From an uncultured Bryobacteraceae bacterium (GTDB lineage: Bacteria > Acidobacteriota > Terriglobia > Bryobacterales > Bryobacteraceae), in NCBI GenBank assembly GCA_938027685.1, contig CALJAM010000039.1:1-32226 (forward strand): DNA of 32,226 nt, given 5' to 3'. Positions 16,377 through 23,613 of the stretch are shown piece by piece. Numbering within the stretch: the stretch's first letter is position 1; each line of letters starts with the position of its first letter. A program made the translations under genes and the position numbers. The notes under the pieces were generated by a model that saw only the letters and a list, made by a program, of their open reading frames with translations, had not been told where the DNA came from and made no database searches.

Positions 16377-17381
16377 TTAGAGTTTGCCGCGCCTGGCGCT
16401 CGCGGCGCCCGGCGCCGCGGCCGCCACGCTTCTCTGCTCGATAAGCCTCTCGGCGGTGAGGCGATCGGTGATCAGCACGTTGATCCACTTTCCGGCCAGG
16501 GCGCCGCGGATGGCAGCGAACTTTCGCCGTCCACCGGCGACACCGATGACGCGCGGCACCTGTCGCAGTTGCTCGAGCTCGATGCTGATCACACGCTCGT
16601 TCAGTCGCGTGTTCACGGGCCGACCTGCCGCGTCGAAAAAGCGAAGGCAAATATCGCCCACCGCGCCCTTGCTGCTGAGCAGCTTCAGTTCTTCGCTGGA
16701 GAAGACGTTACCGCTGGCCGCCAGCATTTTCGAAGGCTCGACGGATCCGATCCCCACCAGGGCCAGGGTCAGCGACTTGAACCAACGCACCGCTTCCTGC
16801 ACAAAGGGATCCTGCATCAGTACGCGCCTGGCCTGCGGCGATCCGACCACGCCTGGCGCGGGCAACGGGGTAATCTCGGCTCCCAGCAAAGCGGCCAGCC
16901 GTCGCGTCATGATCGTGGCGTGCGTGGGCGCTCCCGGACTCCCTACACCGCCCAGAATCTGCACCACGCGAGAACCGGGCGCTTTGGGCGTGGGGTGCAT
17001 GGCGTCGACCATGGCCAACAGGGCCGCGCTCCAGCAGGAAATCCCGATCACTTCTCCCGGTTTCACCGTATTCTCCAGCACAAAGGCCGCAGCCGCGCCA
17101 AGGTCGCGCACGATTTGGTCCTCGTCCTCGCCGCTGTCCACCACCACTGCGTCTTTGAGCCCGTAGGCGGACTGCAACGCCTCCTCCAGGTCCGCGTGAA
17201 TTCCGGTGGGCACGCTGATGACCACCCGCACGATGCCTTCCCTTTCGGCGCGCTTGAGCAGTCGCGAAACGGTGGACTGGTGGATGTGGAGCCGGTCCAT
17301 GATCTCGTTCTGCGTGAGGCCCTGCTGGTAGTACATGCGGGCCACCTTGACCATCAACCGCAATTCGTCGAGCCGCGCCAT
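16377..17381 (-). CDS. SorC/DeoR-family sugar-binding transcriptional regulator
   Basis: A cytoplasmic regulator of 334 residues. The N-terminal helix-turn-helix (about 18-50) reads GLTQNEIMDRLHIHQSTVSRLL. The rest is the SorC effector domain, related to sugar-phosphate isomerase folds, with GISCWSAALLAMVDAM, QILGGVGSPGAP, LVGIGSVEPS, VGDICLRFFDAAG and VAGGRRKFAAIRGAL. Members sense a phosphorylated sugar of the pathway they control and usually repress. It sits inside the operon of the pathway, between the FGGY kinase (30-nt gap) and the isomerase, so it is likely autoregulated. It is the obvious candidate to bind the four TTGCATA-type palindromes of this locus. That link is inference, based on co-location. 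Confidence 0.9.
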   Translation of the reverse strand: MARLDELRLMVKVARMYYQQGLTQNEIMDRLHIHQSTVSRLLKRAEREGIVRVVISVPTGIHADLEEALQSAYGLKDAVVVDSGEDEDQIVRDLGAAAAFVLENTVKPGEVIGISCWSAALLAMVDAMHPTPKAPGSRVVQILGGVGSPGAPTHATIMTRRLAALLGAEITPLPAPGVVGSPQARRVLMQDPFVQEAVRWFKSLTLALVGIGSVEPSKMLAASGNVFSSEELKLLSSKGAVGDICLRFFDAAGRPVNTRLNERVISIELEQLRQVPRVIGVAGGRRKFAAIRGALAGKWINVLITDRLTAERLIEQRSVAAAAPGAASARRGKL

Positions 17382-17411
17382 ACGCTACGATTCTATGCCT
17401 CGTAGCCGCCA

Positions 17412-18917
17412 TCAGGCTCCGACAGCGTCGGGCGAGACCTGCAGGCGCGCGCGTGCCACCGCTTCGCGCCAGCCGGCCAGCCTCCGTGCGCGTTCGGATT
17501 GGCTCATGCGCGGCTCGAAACGATCCTCCTGGCGGGGCAGCGCCGCCAGTTCATCCAGCGAACGCCACAGCCCCACGGCCAACCCCGCCAGCCATGCCGC
17601 TCCGACGGCGGAAAGATCTGCGGAGAGGTTGCGGACGACGGGCCGCCCCAGAATGTCCGCCTGGAACTGCATCAGGGAGTCGTTCCGGCTGGCGCCGCCG
17701 TCCGTCATCAGCTCCGGCAAGGGCTGTGCGGCCTCAGCCTCCATCACCTCGAAGACGTCGAGCACCTGATAGGCGATCGCCTCCAGCGTTGCGCGCGCGA
17801 CCTGGGCCGCCGTGGTGCCGCGAGTCAAGCCCGTGATCAGTCCGCGGGCGCGAGCATCCCAGTAGGGCGCACCGAGACCTACGAAGGCCGGGACGACATA
17901 GAGTCCTTCGGCAGGCTCGGCCCGCTCGGCCAGGGCCGCGGCGTCGCGCGCGGGATCTGGGAGCCCCAGGAACTCCCCCAACCATTGCACTGCGCTGCCC
18001 GTCACCAGGATGTTTCCTTCCAGCGCGTGCGTGACGGCCGGACCGAGTTGCCAAGCGATCGTCGTCGAAAGGCCCCCACGCGAGAACACGGCGCCTTCCG
18101 TCAATGTCATCAGTGAAGTGCCGGTTCCGTAAGTGGCCTTCACCGCGCCGGGACGGAAGGCCGCATGCCCGAACAAGGCAGCGTGAGAATCGCCGATCAG
18201 CGCCGCCACCGGCACGCCCGCGGGCAACAGGCCCAGTTTCACCGATTCACCGAATACTCCTCCGGAAGGACGCACTTCGGGCAGTAGCTCGCGCGGCACG
18301 CCGAACAGCTCGAGCAACTCGGAATCCCAGCACGCGCGCCGTACGTTCAGCAGCTGCGTGCGCGAGGCGTTGCTCGCATCGCAGGCGTGCACGGCGCCGC
18401 CGGTCAGATTCCACAGAACCCAGCTATCGACCGTGCCCGCACACAAATCGCCGGCCTCCGCCCTTTTCCGGCCGTCCGGGATGTTGTCCAACAGCCAGCG
18501 GATCTTGCCGGCGGAGAACAGCGGATCCAGGGCGAGGCCGGTGCGCTCCCGCACCACCGGTTCCAGACCGCGACGGCGGAGGTCCTCACACAGATCAGCC
18601 GAGCGACGGCATTGCCAGACGACGCAGGGACCCACCGGACGCCCGCTCCGCCGTTCCCAGATCACCACCGTTTCGCGCTGGTTGCTCACGCCGATGGCAG
18701 CCGGCCTCGCGTGCGGCGCCTGTGCCAGGCATTGCTGGATCGCTTCGGCGACGCTGCCCCACAAATCTCCGGCATCTTGTTCAACCCAGCCAGGATGCGG
18801 GAACCGGACGGGCAGGGGACGTGACGCCCGAGCCAGCACCCGGCCTTCTGCGTCGACCAACACGACCTTGGTGTTGGTCGTGCCTTGGTCAATAGCGAGT
18901 ACGAAGCGGTCCGACAT
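17412..18917 (-). CDS. FGGY-family carbohydrate kinase (glycerol-kinase-like, altered pocket)
   Basis: A cytoplasmic ATP-dependent sugar or polyol kinase of 501 residues, the normal family length. It has the N-terminal phosphate loop DQGTTNTK (about 10-17), HPGWVEQD, GDSHAALFG, the KATYGTGTS adenosine-side loop, GLGAPYWD and LMTDGGASRND. Overall it most resembles glycerol kinase. Of the residues that hold glycerol in the E. coli enzyme, Arg81/Glu82 (NQRET) and Asp243 are kept. The Tyr of the YFS motif is replaced by Leu133 and the Gln following Asp243 by Ser. The substrate is therefore probably a larger or branched ketose rather than glycerol. The start has GGAAGG before it, and the gene overlaps the transketolase C-half by 29 nt. 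Confidence 0.88.
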   Translation of the reverse strand: MSDRFVLAIDQGTTNTKVVLVDAEGRVLARASRPLPVRFPHPGWVEQDAGDLWGSVAEAIQQCLAQAPHARPAAIGVSNQRETVVIWERRSGRPVGPCVVWQCRRSADLCEDLRRRGLEPVVRERTGLALDPLFSAGKIRWLLDNIPDGRKRAEAGDLCAGTVDSWVLWNLTGGAVHACDASNASRTQLLNVRRACWDSELLELFGVPRELLPEVRPSGGVFGESVKLGLLPAGVPVAALIGDSHAALFGHAAFRPGAVKATYGTGTSLMTLTEGAVFSRGGLSTTIAWQLGPAVTHALEGNILVTGSAVQWLGEFLGLPDPARDAAALAERAEPAEGLYVVPAFVGLGAPYWDARARGLITGLTRGTTAAQVARATLEAIAYQVLDVFEVMEAEAAQPLPELMTDGGASRNDSLMQFQADILGRPVVRNLSADLSAVGAAWLAGLAVGLWRSLDELAALPRQEDRFEPRMSQSERARRLAGWREAVARARLQVSPDAVGA

Positions 18918-19860
18918 GGGTTACCTTCCGGTTCAATAGGTCCAAGGCCGTCTGCGCGATCCCTCGCGGCGTCAACCCGAAATGCTGGAAGAGGAACTCA
19001 GGGGACCCTGTGGGGGCGAACGTGCCCGGTACTCCCAGCAACCTCATGGGAACGGGTCGGGTGGCGACGACGACCTCGGCCACCGCCCCGCCCAAGCCGC
19101 CGCGTACCGAGTGCTCCTCGACGGTGACGATCGCGCCCGTTTCGGCGGCAGCCTGCTCGATCGCTTCGCGGTCCAACGGCTGGACCGTGGCCATGTTGAG
19201 AACGCGCGCTGAGACGCCCTCGGCTTGGAGTAACGCCGCGGCGTCGAGGGCGCGAGAGACCATGGTGCCGCAGGCGATGAGCGTCACGTCATCGCCCTCG
19301 CGCAGCCGTACTGCGCGGCCGACGCGAAAGCGGTAGTCCGGCGGATGAACGGCGGGCACAGGCATGCGACTCAAGCGCAGGAAGACGGGGCCTTCCAGCG
19401 CGGCTGCGGTCCGAACGGCCTGCGCGGTTTCGGCAGGATCGGCGGGGACGCTCACGACCAGCTCCGGGAGCACTCGCGTCCAGGCCAGATCTTCGATCGA
19501 GTGGTGCGTTGCGCCTAGCGGGCCGTACGCGAGGCCGGCCGACATCCCGCACAGCTTGACATTGCTGCGTGAGTAAGCCAGATCCACCTTGATCTGCTCG
19601 AGCGCGCGTCCGGTGAGGAAGCAGGATGCGCCGCAGAGAAACGGGATCTTGCCTCCGTTGGCAAGGCCCGCTCCCACGCCGATCATGTTTTGCTCCGCGA
19701 TGCCCAGGTTGATCACGCGCTCGGGGAACCGTTCGCGGATGTGGGCGATGTTGGAGGATCCCACGGAGTCATTGGTTACTACCACCACGCGCGGATCCGA
19801 AGCCACCAGCTCCAGCAGCGCCTGTGCGAAAGCGATCCGACAATCGTACAGCTCAGACAC
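18889..19860 (-). CDS. Transketolase, C-terminal subunit (split transketolase)
   Basis: The 323-residue protein holds the pyrimidine-binding and C-terminal domains of transketolase. The catalytic Glu lies in LGIAEQNMIGVGAG, with THHSIEDLAW and FLRLSR for substrate binding. The C-terminal domain includes VEEHSVRGGLGGA. It pairs with the N-terminal subunit to form the thiamine-diphosphate enzyme that moves a C2 unit from a ketose phosphate. Split forms are common in archaea and in bacterial accessory pathways. The start is a GTG at 19860, chosen because GAGGAGG lies six bases upstream and the gene overlaps the N-subunit stop by 8 nt. ATG starts further upstream would run through the other gene. 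Confidence 0.92.
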   Translation of the reverse strand: MSELYDCRIAFAQALLELVASDPRVVVVTNDSVGSSNIAHIRERFPERVINLGIAEQNMIGVGAGLANGGKIPFLCGASCFLTGRALEQIKVDLAYSRSNVKLCGMSAGLAYGPLGATHHSIEDLAWTRVLPELVVSVPADPAETAQAVRTAAALEGPVFLRLSRMPVPAVHPPDYRFRVGRAVRLREGDDVTLIACGTMVSRALDAAALLQAEGVSARVLNMATVQPLDREAIEQAAAETGAIVTVEEHSVRGGLGGAVAEVVVATRPVPMRLLGVPGTFAPTGSPEFLFQHFGLTPRGIAQTALDLLNRKVTHVGPLRTRY

Positions 19861-20710
19861 CGCACGCCTCCTCGAGCTCCCGCAAGGCCTGCGCGAGCTG
19901 CTCGTCGGAAAGATGTCCGTGATGCCAAGCGGCGCGGGCCTCCATGAAGGAAACGCCTTTGCCTTTCGTCGTGTGTGCGACGACGCAGTTGGGTTTGCCT
20001 GCTTCGAACGGCACGCCTCCCAGCAGGGCCGACAGGGCGGCGTGATCATGCCCGTCGGTTTCCGCCACCGCCCAACCGAAGGCGCGGAACTTGTCCGCCA
20101 GCGGCTCCAACCGCACCGTGCGTTCGGTGGCGTCGCCCTGCTGGAGCCCGTTGCGGTCTACGATCAGCACGAGGTTGTCGAGGCCGTGGTGAGCCGCCGC
20201 CATGGCTGCCTCCCAATTGCTGCCCTCTTGAAGCTCGCCGTCGCCGGTCAGTACGAAGACGCGCCAGCGGGCGTGATCCAACTTGGCCGCCAACGCCGCG
20301 CCGACAGCGATGGGAAGGCCGTGGCCAAGGGTGCCGGTGTTAGCCTCCACGCCCGGCACTTTGTTGCGGTCCGGATGCCCGTTGAGCCGCGATAGCGGCT
20401 GCAGGTAGGAGTCCAGTTCTTCCTCCGCGAAGAACCCGGCCGCCGCCAGCGTGGCGTAAAAGGAGGCCGAGGAATGTCCTTTGCTCATGATGAAGCGGTC
20501 GCGCTCGGGATCGTGCGGTCGGCTGGGGTCGATGCGCAGGATTGCGAAGTAAAGCACGGCGAGAATGTCTGCGCAGGAAAGGTCGCCGCCGGGATGGCCG
20601 AAGCCTGCGCGGTGGATCATCTGGAGACTGCGCCGACGGATCCAACAGGCCTGACGGCGGAGAGCCTCGGTCGGGGCGGCCGTAATCGGGCGTGTCAGAG
20701 GGTTCTGCAT
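19853..20710 (-). CDS. Transketolase, N-terminal subunit (split transketolase)
   Basis: The 285-residue protein is the thiamine-diphosphate-binding half. The GFGHPGGDLSCADILAVLYF and MSKGHSS segments are typical. The ThDP motif begins GDGELQEGSNWEA and ends in VDRNGLQ. It is the first gene of the minus-strand operon: N-subunit, C-subunit, FGGY kinase, SorC regulator, isomerase. The ATG at 20710 lies inside the operator palindrome, has no clear Shine-Dalgarno sequence, and would give a leader of about 30 nt. An alternative TTG at 20728 adds six residues. The operator covers the start region, so repressor binding there would shut down the whole operon. Confidence 0.92.
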   Translation of the reverse strand: MQNPLTRPITAAPTEALRRQACWIRRRSLQMIHRAGFGHPGGDLSCADILAVLYFAILRIDPSRPHDPERDRFIMSKGHSSASFYATLAAAGFFAEEELDSYLQPLSRLNGHPDRNKVPGVEANTGTLGHGLPIAVGAALAAKLDHARWRVFVLTGDGELQEGSNWEAAMAAAHHGLDNLVLIVDRNGLQQGDATERTVRLEPLADKFRAFGWAVAETDGHDHAALSALLGGVPFEAGKPNCVVAHTTKGKGVSFMEARAAWHHGHLSDEQLAQALRELEEACGV

Positions 20711-20720
20711 ATTTATGCAA
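20705..20720 (-). promoter_or_regulatory. Operator palindrome, transketolase operon
   Basis: On the minus strand it reads TTGCATAAATATGCAG, with one arm mismatch to the shared palindrome. It starts 25 bp after the -10 box and overlaps the start codon of the transketolase N-subunit. Confidence 0.75.
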
Positions 20721-20745
20721 GGCCGCAATTAAACTATCACAGGCC

Positions 20746-20774
20746 AGTCTAACAGCGCGGCCCGCCCCTGTCAA
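20746..20774 (-). promoter_or_regulatory. Sigma-70 promoter of the transketolase operon
   Basis: On the minus strand TTGACA (20774-20769) and TAGACT (20751-20746) are separated by 17 bp, the same layout as at the permease and TonB promoters. Confidence 0.78.
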
Positions 20775-20937
20775 CAAGACCTTCCTACCCGTTCAGGAGC
20801 GCGCCTGGCTCGCCGCACCGCCGCACCCGCGCGGGTTTCTCCCGTGGGATGTCCCAATTCAGACAGCGGCTGCCCGCAAAGATCCAACGGGAAGAGAATA
20901 CCGTCCGCTAAACCCCTGTAGGCCCGTGAATCGGGTA

Positions 20938-20953
20938 CGGCATCGCGCTTGCA
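20938..20953 (+). promoter_or_regulatory. Sigma-54 (-24/-12) promoter of the metal-efflux operon
   Basis: CGGCATCGCGCTTGCA fits TGGCACRNNNNTTGCA at the key GG (20939-20940) and GC (20951-20952) pairs with exactly 10 bp between them. Initiation would fall near 20964, and AGAAGG (20966-20971) then precedes the tolC ATG at 20975. The operon's last gene encodes a sigma-54 activator, which supports the call. Between 20775 and 20937 I see no gene and no certain activator site. The nearest structured item is CCCGCGCGGG at 20826-20835. Confidence 0.7.
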
Positions 20954-20974
20954 CCCAGGCTGGGCAGAAGGCTC

Positions 20975-22234
20975 ATGAATCGCCTCGCCGCCATCTTCCT
21001 TCTGGCCCCAATCGTCGGCCTGGGCGGCGTCGTTCCCGATCCGTCTCCCCATGTACGTCTCGAGGACCTGATTGCCGAAGCGCTCGAACGCAACCCCGAG
21101 ATCCAGTCGGCTTTTCACCGCTACGAGGCGGCGCGCCGTAGGCCGGCTCAAGAAGGCGCCCTGCCGGATCCCATGCTCTCGGTCGGGTACACGAGCGTGG
21201 GTCGCCCTTATCCCCTGGCCGGCCTGGGAACTCAACCTATGGCCAACGCCGGCCTGATGTTCACCCAGGAGATTCCGGGCCCCGGCAAACGTCGGCTGCG
21301 GGCCGCCATCGGGCAGCAAGAGGCCGAAGCGGAACGGCGCTCTGCCCGGCAAATTCAACTGGAGGTCATCTCACGCCTCAAACAAGCCTATTATGGGCTC
21401 GCCTACAGGACGCAGGCCGAGGAAAACCTCGCTGAACGAGCCCGGTTGCTGGAAGACATACTCCGCGTGGCCGAAGCCCGTTACGCCGCCGGGCTCGCGC
21501 CTCAGCAAGACGTGCTGCGCATGCAGACCGAGATCAGCCTGCTCGAGGCTGAGCGGCAGCGTCTCGAGGGGCAGTCGGAAATTCTGAGGGCCGAGATCAC
21601 CAGCCTTCTGGCCCGCCCCGCGGGCTCGCCGTTGGGGCGTCCCGCAAAGTTGGACTTGCCGCGCGAACTGCCCGAACTGGCCCGATTGCTCGAGGCGGCT
21701 GGTCAAAACTCGCCTCTGCTGGCCGAGCGCGAAAGCCGCATTGCGGGAGCCGAGATCGCGCTTGATTTCGCTCGCCGGAGAGCTTGGCCCGATTTCGCCC
21801 TGAACGCAGGTTACTTCAACATGGGCGCCATGGGCTCGATGTACATGTTCCGTCTCGATTTCAGGTTACCGGTCTACTACGGGCGCAAACAGCGCCCGGC
21901 CGTCGCGGAGCAGTTCGAGCAGCTTCGGAACGAGCGACGCCAATACGAGGCCGCAGCCCTCGACCTCCGCTACCGTGTTCAGGAGGAATACACCACGGCG
22001 CAGGTTGCCGCCCGGCTGGCGCGATTTTACGAGACTACGCTTCTGCCACAGGCGCAAGCAGCGCTCGAGGCTTCCTTAGCTTCTTACCAGACCGGAGCGA
22101 CGGATCTCACCGATGTGCTCAACAGCTTCGAGAAACTGCTGCGTTACGAGCTTGCCCGCATCGAGGAGATTGCCAACTACCACGCCGCAGTAAGCCGACT
22201 GGAGCAACTTACAGGAAAGGTGTTGGAGCGATGA
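20975..22234 (+). CDS. TolC-family outer-membrane efflux protein (CusC/CzcC-like)
   Basis: The outer-membrane channel of a tripartite metal pump, 419 residues. An N-terminal signal (about 1-19) is followed by two repeats of the long paired helices of the TolC fold. Markers are LIAEALERNPEIQSAFHRYEA, FTQEIPGPGKRRLRA, ARYAAGLAPQQDVLRMQTEI and, in the second repeat, ASYQTGATDLTDVLNSF. It lacks the N-terminal acylated Cys seen in E. coli CusC. It opens the seven-gene operon behind the sigma-54 promoter, and its stop overlaps the next start (ATGA). Confidence 0.92.
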   Translation: MNRLAAIFLLAPIVGLGGVVPDPSPHVRLEDLIAEALERNPEIQSAFHRYEAARRRPAQEGALPDPMLSVGYTSVGRPYPLAGLGTQPMANAGLMFTQEIPGPGKRRLRAAIGQQEAEAERRSARQIQLEVISRLKQAYYGLAYRTQAEENLAERARLLEDILRVAEARYAAGLAPQQDVLRMQTEISLLEAERQRLEGQSEILRAEITSLLARPAGSPLGRPAKLDLPRELPELARLLEAAGQNSPLLAERESRIAGAEIALDFARRRAWPDFALNAGYFNMGAMGSMYMFRLDFRLPVYYGRKQRPAVAEQFEQLRNERRQYEAAALDLRYRVQEEYTTAQVAARLARFYETTLLPQAQAALEASLASYQTGATDLTDVLNSFEKLLRYELARIEEIANYHAAVSRLEQLTGKVLER

Positions 22235-23613
22235 TCAGGCGCATTCTCGTGCCGGCCGCGGCCCTCGCCCTCGGTTTTCTCGGCGGTTACATGTTCATGA
22301 GCAGGCGGGGACCCGGTTACGTGACCGACGCCCAAGGGCGCAGGATCCTCTACTGGGTGGACCCGATGCATCCGGCCTATAAGTCGGACCGGCCCGGCAT
22401 CGCACCCGACTGCGGGATGAAGCTCGAACCCGTCTACGCGGAACCCGGCGCGGCGGCCGCCCCGAAAGGTCGCGTGCTGTATTGGCGGGACCCGCAAATG
22501 CCCGAGTATCGCTCGGACAAACCGGGCCTGAATCCGGAGACCGGCAACGAGCTCGTTCCGGTATATGAAGAACAGCCTCCCGGAACGCTCCACATTCCTG
22601 CGGAAAAGCAACAGCTCATCGGCGTGAGGTACGAAACTGCGCGCGTGGCCCCGTTGACCAAACAGATTCGCGCGCTGGGCCGTGTCGCTTACGACGAGAC
22701 TCGTCTGGTCACCGTGCACGCCAGAACCAGCGGTTGGATCCGCCGGGTTTACGCGGACTTTACCGGCCGACAGGTCGCACGGGGCGAGCCCTTGCTGACC
22801 ATCTACAGCCCTGAGCTGCTGGCCACGCAGGAGGAACTGCTGCTGGCGGCGCGGGTCCGGAACCTGCTCGGCGCCGCGAGTGACTCCGCACGGCGGCAGA
22901 GCGAAAGACTCCTGGAAGCTGCACGGCAGCGTTTGCGCCTGTGGGAAGTTAGCGACGAACAGATCGAGCGGGTCCTGCGCACCGGGGAACCTGTGCGCGA
23001 AGTGACCCTTTACGCCCCGGCGGACGGATTCGTGCTCCGGCGAAACGCTTATCCGAACCTGCGCATCGGCCCGGAAACCGAGCTCTACGTGTTGGCGGAT
23101 TTGCGTCGCGTCTGGATCTTCGCCGAGGTTTTCGAGGCGGACGCGCCTGTGATCCGCCTGGGACAGAGCGCGTCGATACGCGCCACGCACGCAGCCATCG
23201 GACCCTTTCGCGCGCGCGTCAATTACATCCAGCCGGAGATCGATCCGACCACTCGCACGCTGAAGGTGCGCCTGGAAGCGGACAACGCCGGCTACCAACT
23301 GAAGCCCGAGATGTTCGTGGACGTGGAGCTCACCGTCCGCCTTCCGCCGCAACTTTCCGTACCTGCGGAGGCGGTGCTGGATGCCGGCGAACGTCAGGTG
23401 GTTTTCGTAGACCGGGGCGAGGGGCTTGTGGAGCGCCGCGTGGTCGAGGTGGGCGAACGTCTGGGCGACCGGATCGTGATCCGTCGCGGATTGCAGCCGG
23501 GGGAACGGATCGCCGTCTCGGGCAATTTCCTGCTCGACTCGGAAAGTCAGTTGAAACTGGGCATGGCCGGAGAAGCAGCGGCGGCAGGGCCTGGATCGCA
23601 TCAGCATGATTGA
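22231..23613 (+). CDS. cusB: CusB-like periplasmic adaptor with duplicated heavy-metal-binding domain
   Basis: The membrane-fusion subunit of the pump, 460 residues. An N-terminal membrane anchor (about 5-22) is followed by two tandem heavy-metal-binding units with a 43-residue period (39-69 and 82-112). The first keeps the ligands Met46, His47, Cys61 and Met63. In the second the equivalent positions are Gln89, Met90, Thr104 and Asn106, so most ligands are lost. Then come the barrel-sandwich/lipoyl region (VTVHARTSGWIRRVYADFTGRQV), the helical hairpin (about 200-245), the beta-barrel (VWIFAEVFEADAPVIRLGQ) and the membrane-proximal domain. The His-containing C-terminus is SHQHD. It overlaps tolC by 4 nt and cusA by 8 nt. 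Confidence 0.92.
   Translation: MIRRILVPAAALALGFLGGYMFMSRRGPGYVTDAQGRRILYWVDPMHPAYKSDRPGIAPDCGMKLEPVYAEPGAAAAPKGRVLYWRDPQMPEYRSDKPGLNPETGNELVPVYEEQPPGTLHIPAEKQQLIGVRYETARVAPLTKQIRALGRVAYDETRLVTVHARTSGWIRRVYADFTGRQVARGEPLLTIYSPELLATQEELLLAARVRNLLGAASDSARRQSERLLEAARQRLRLWEVSDEQIERVLRTGEPVREVTLYAPADGFVLRRNAYPNLRIGPETELYVLADLRRVWIFAEVFEADAPVIRLGQSASIRATHAAIGPFRARVNYIQPEIDPTTRTLKVRLEADNAGYQLKPEMFVDVELTVRLPPQLSVPAEAVLDAGERQVVFVDRGEGLVERRVVEVGERLGDRIVIRRGLQPGERIAVSGNFLLDSESQLKLGMAGEAAAAGPGSHQHD

Noticed and set aside
15070-16380. Plus-strand open frame of 436 codons
   Set aside because: It is antisense to the isomerase, which has a strong ribosome binding site and metal-ligand motifs.
16377-16650. 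N-terminal extension of the isomerase to 16650
   Set aside because: The added 102 residues are Arg-rich, antisense-like sequence within the SorC gene. AGGAGGT six bases before 16344 fixes the start.
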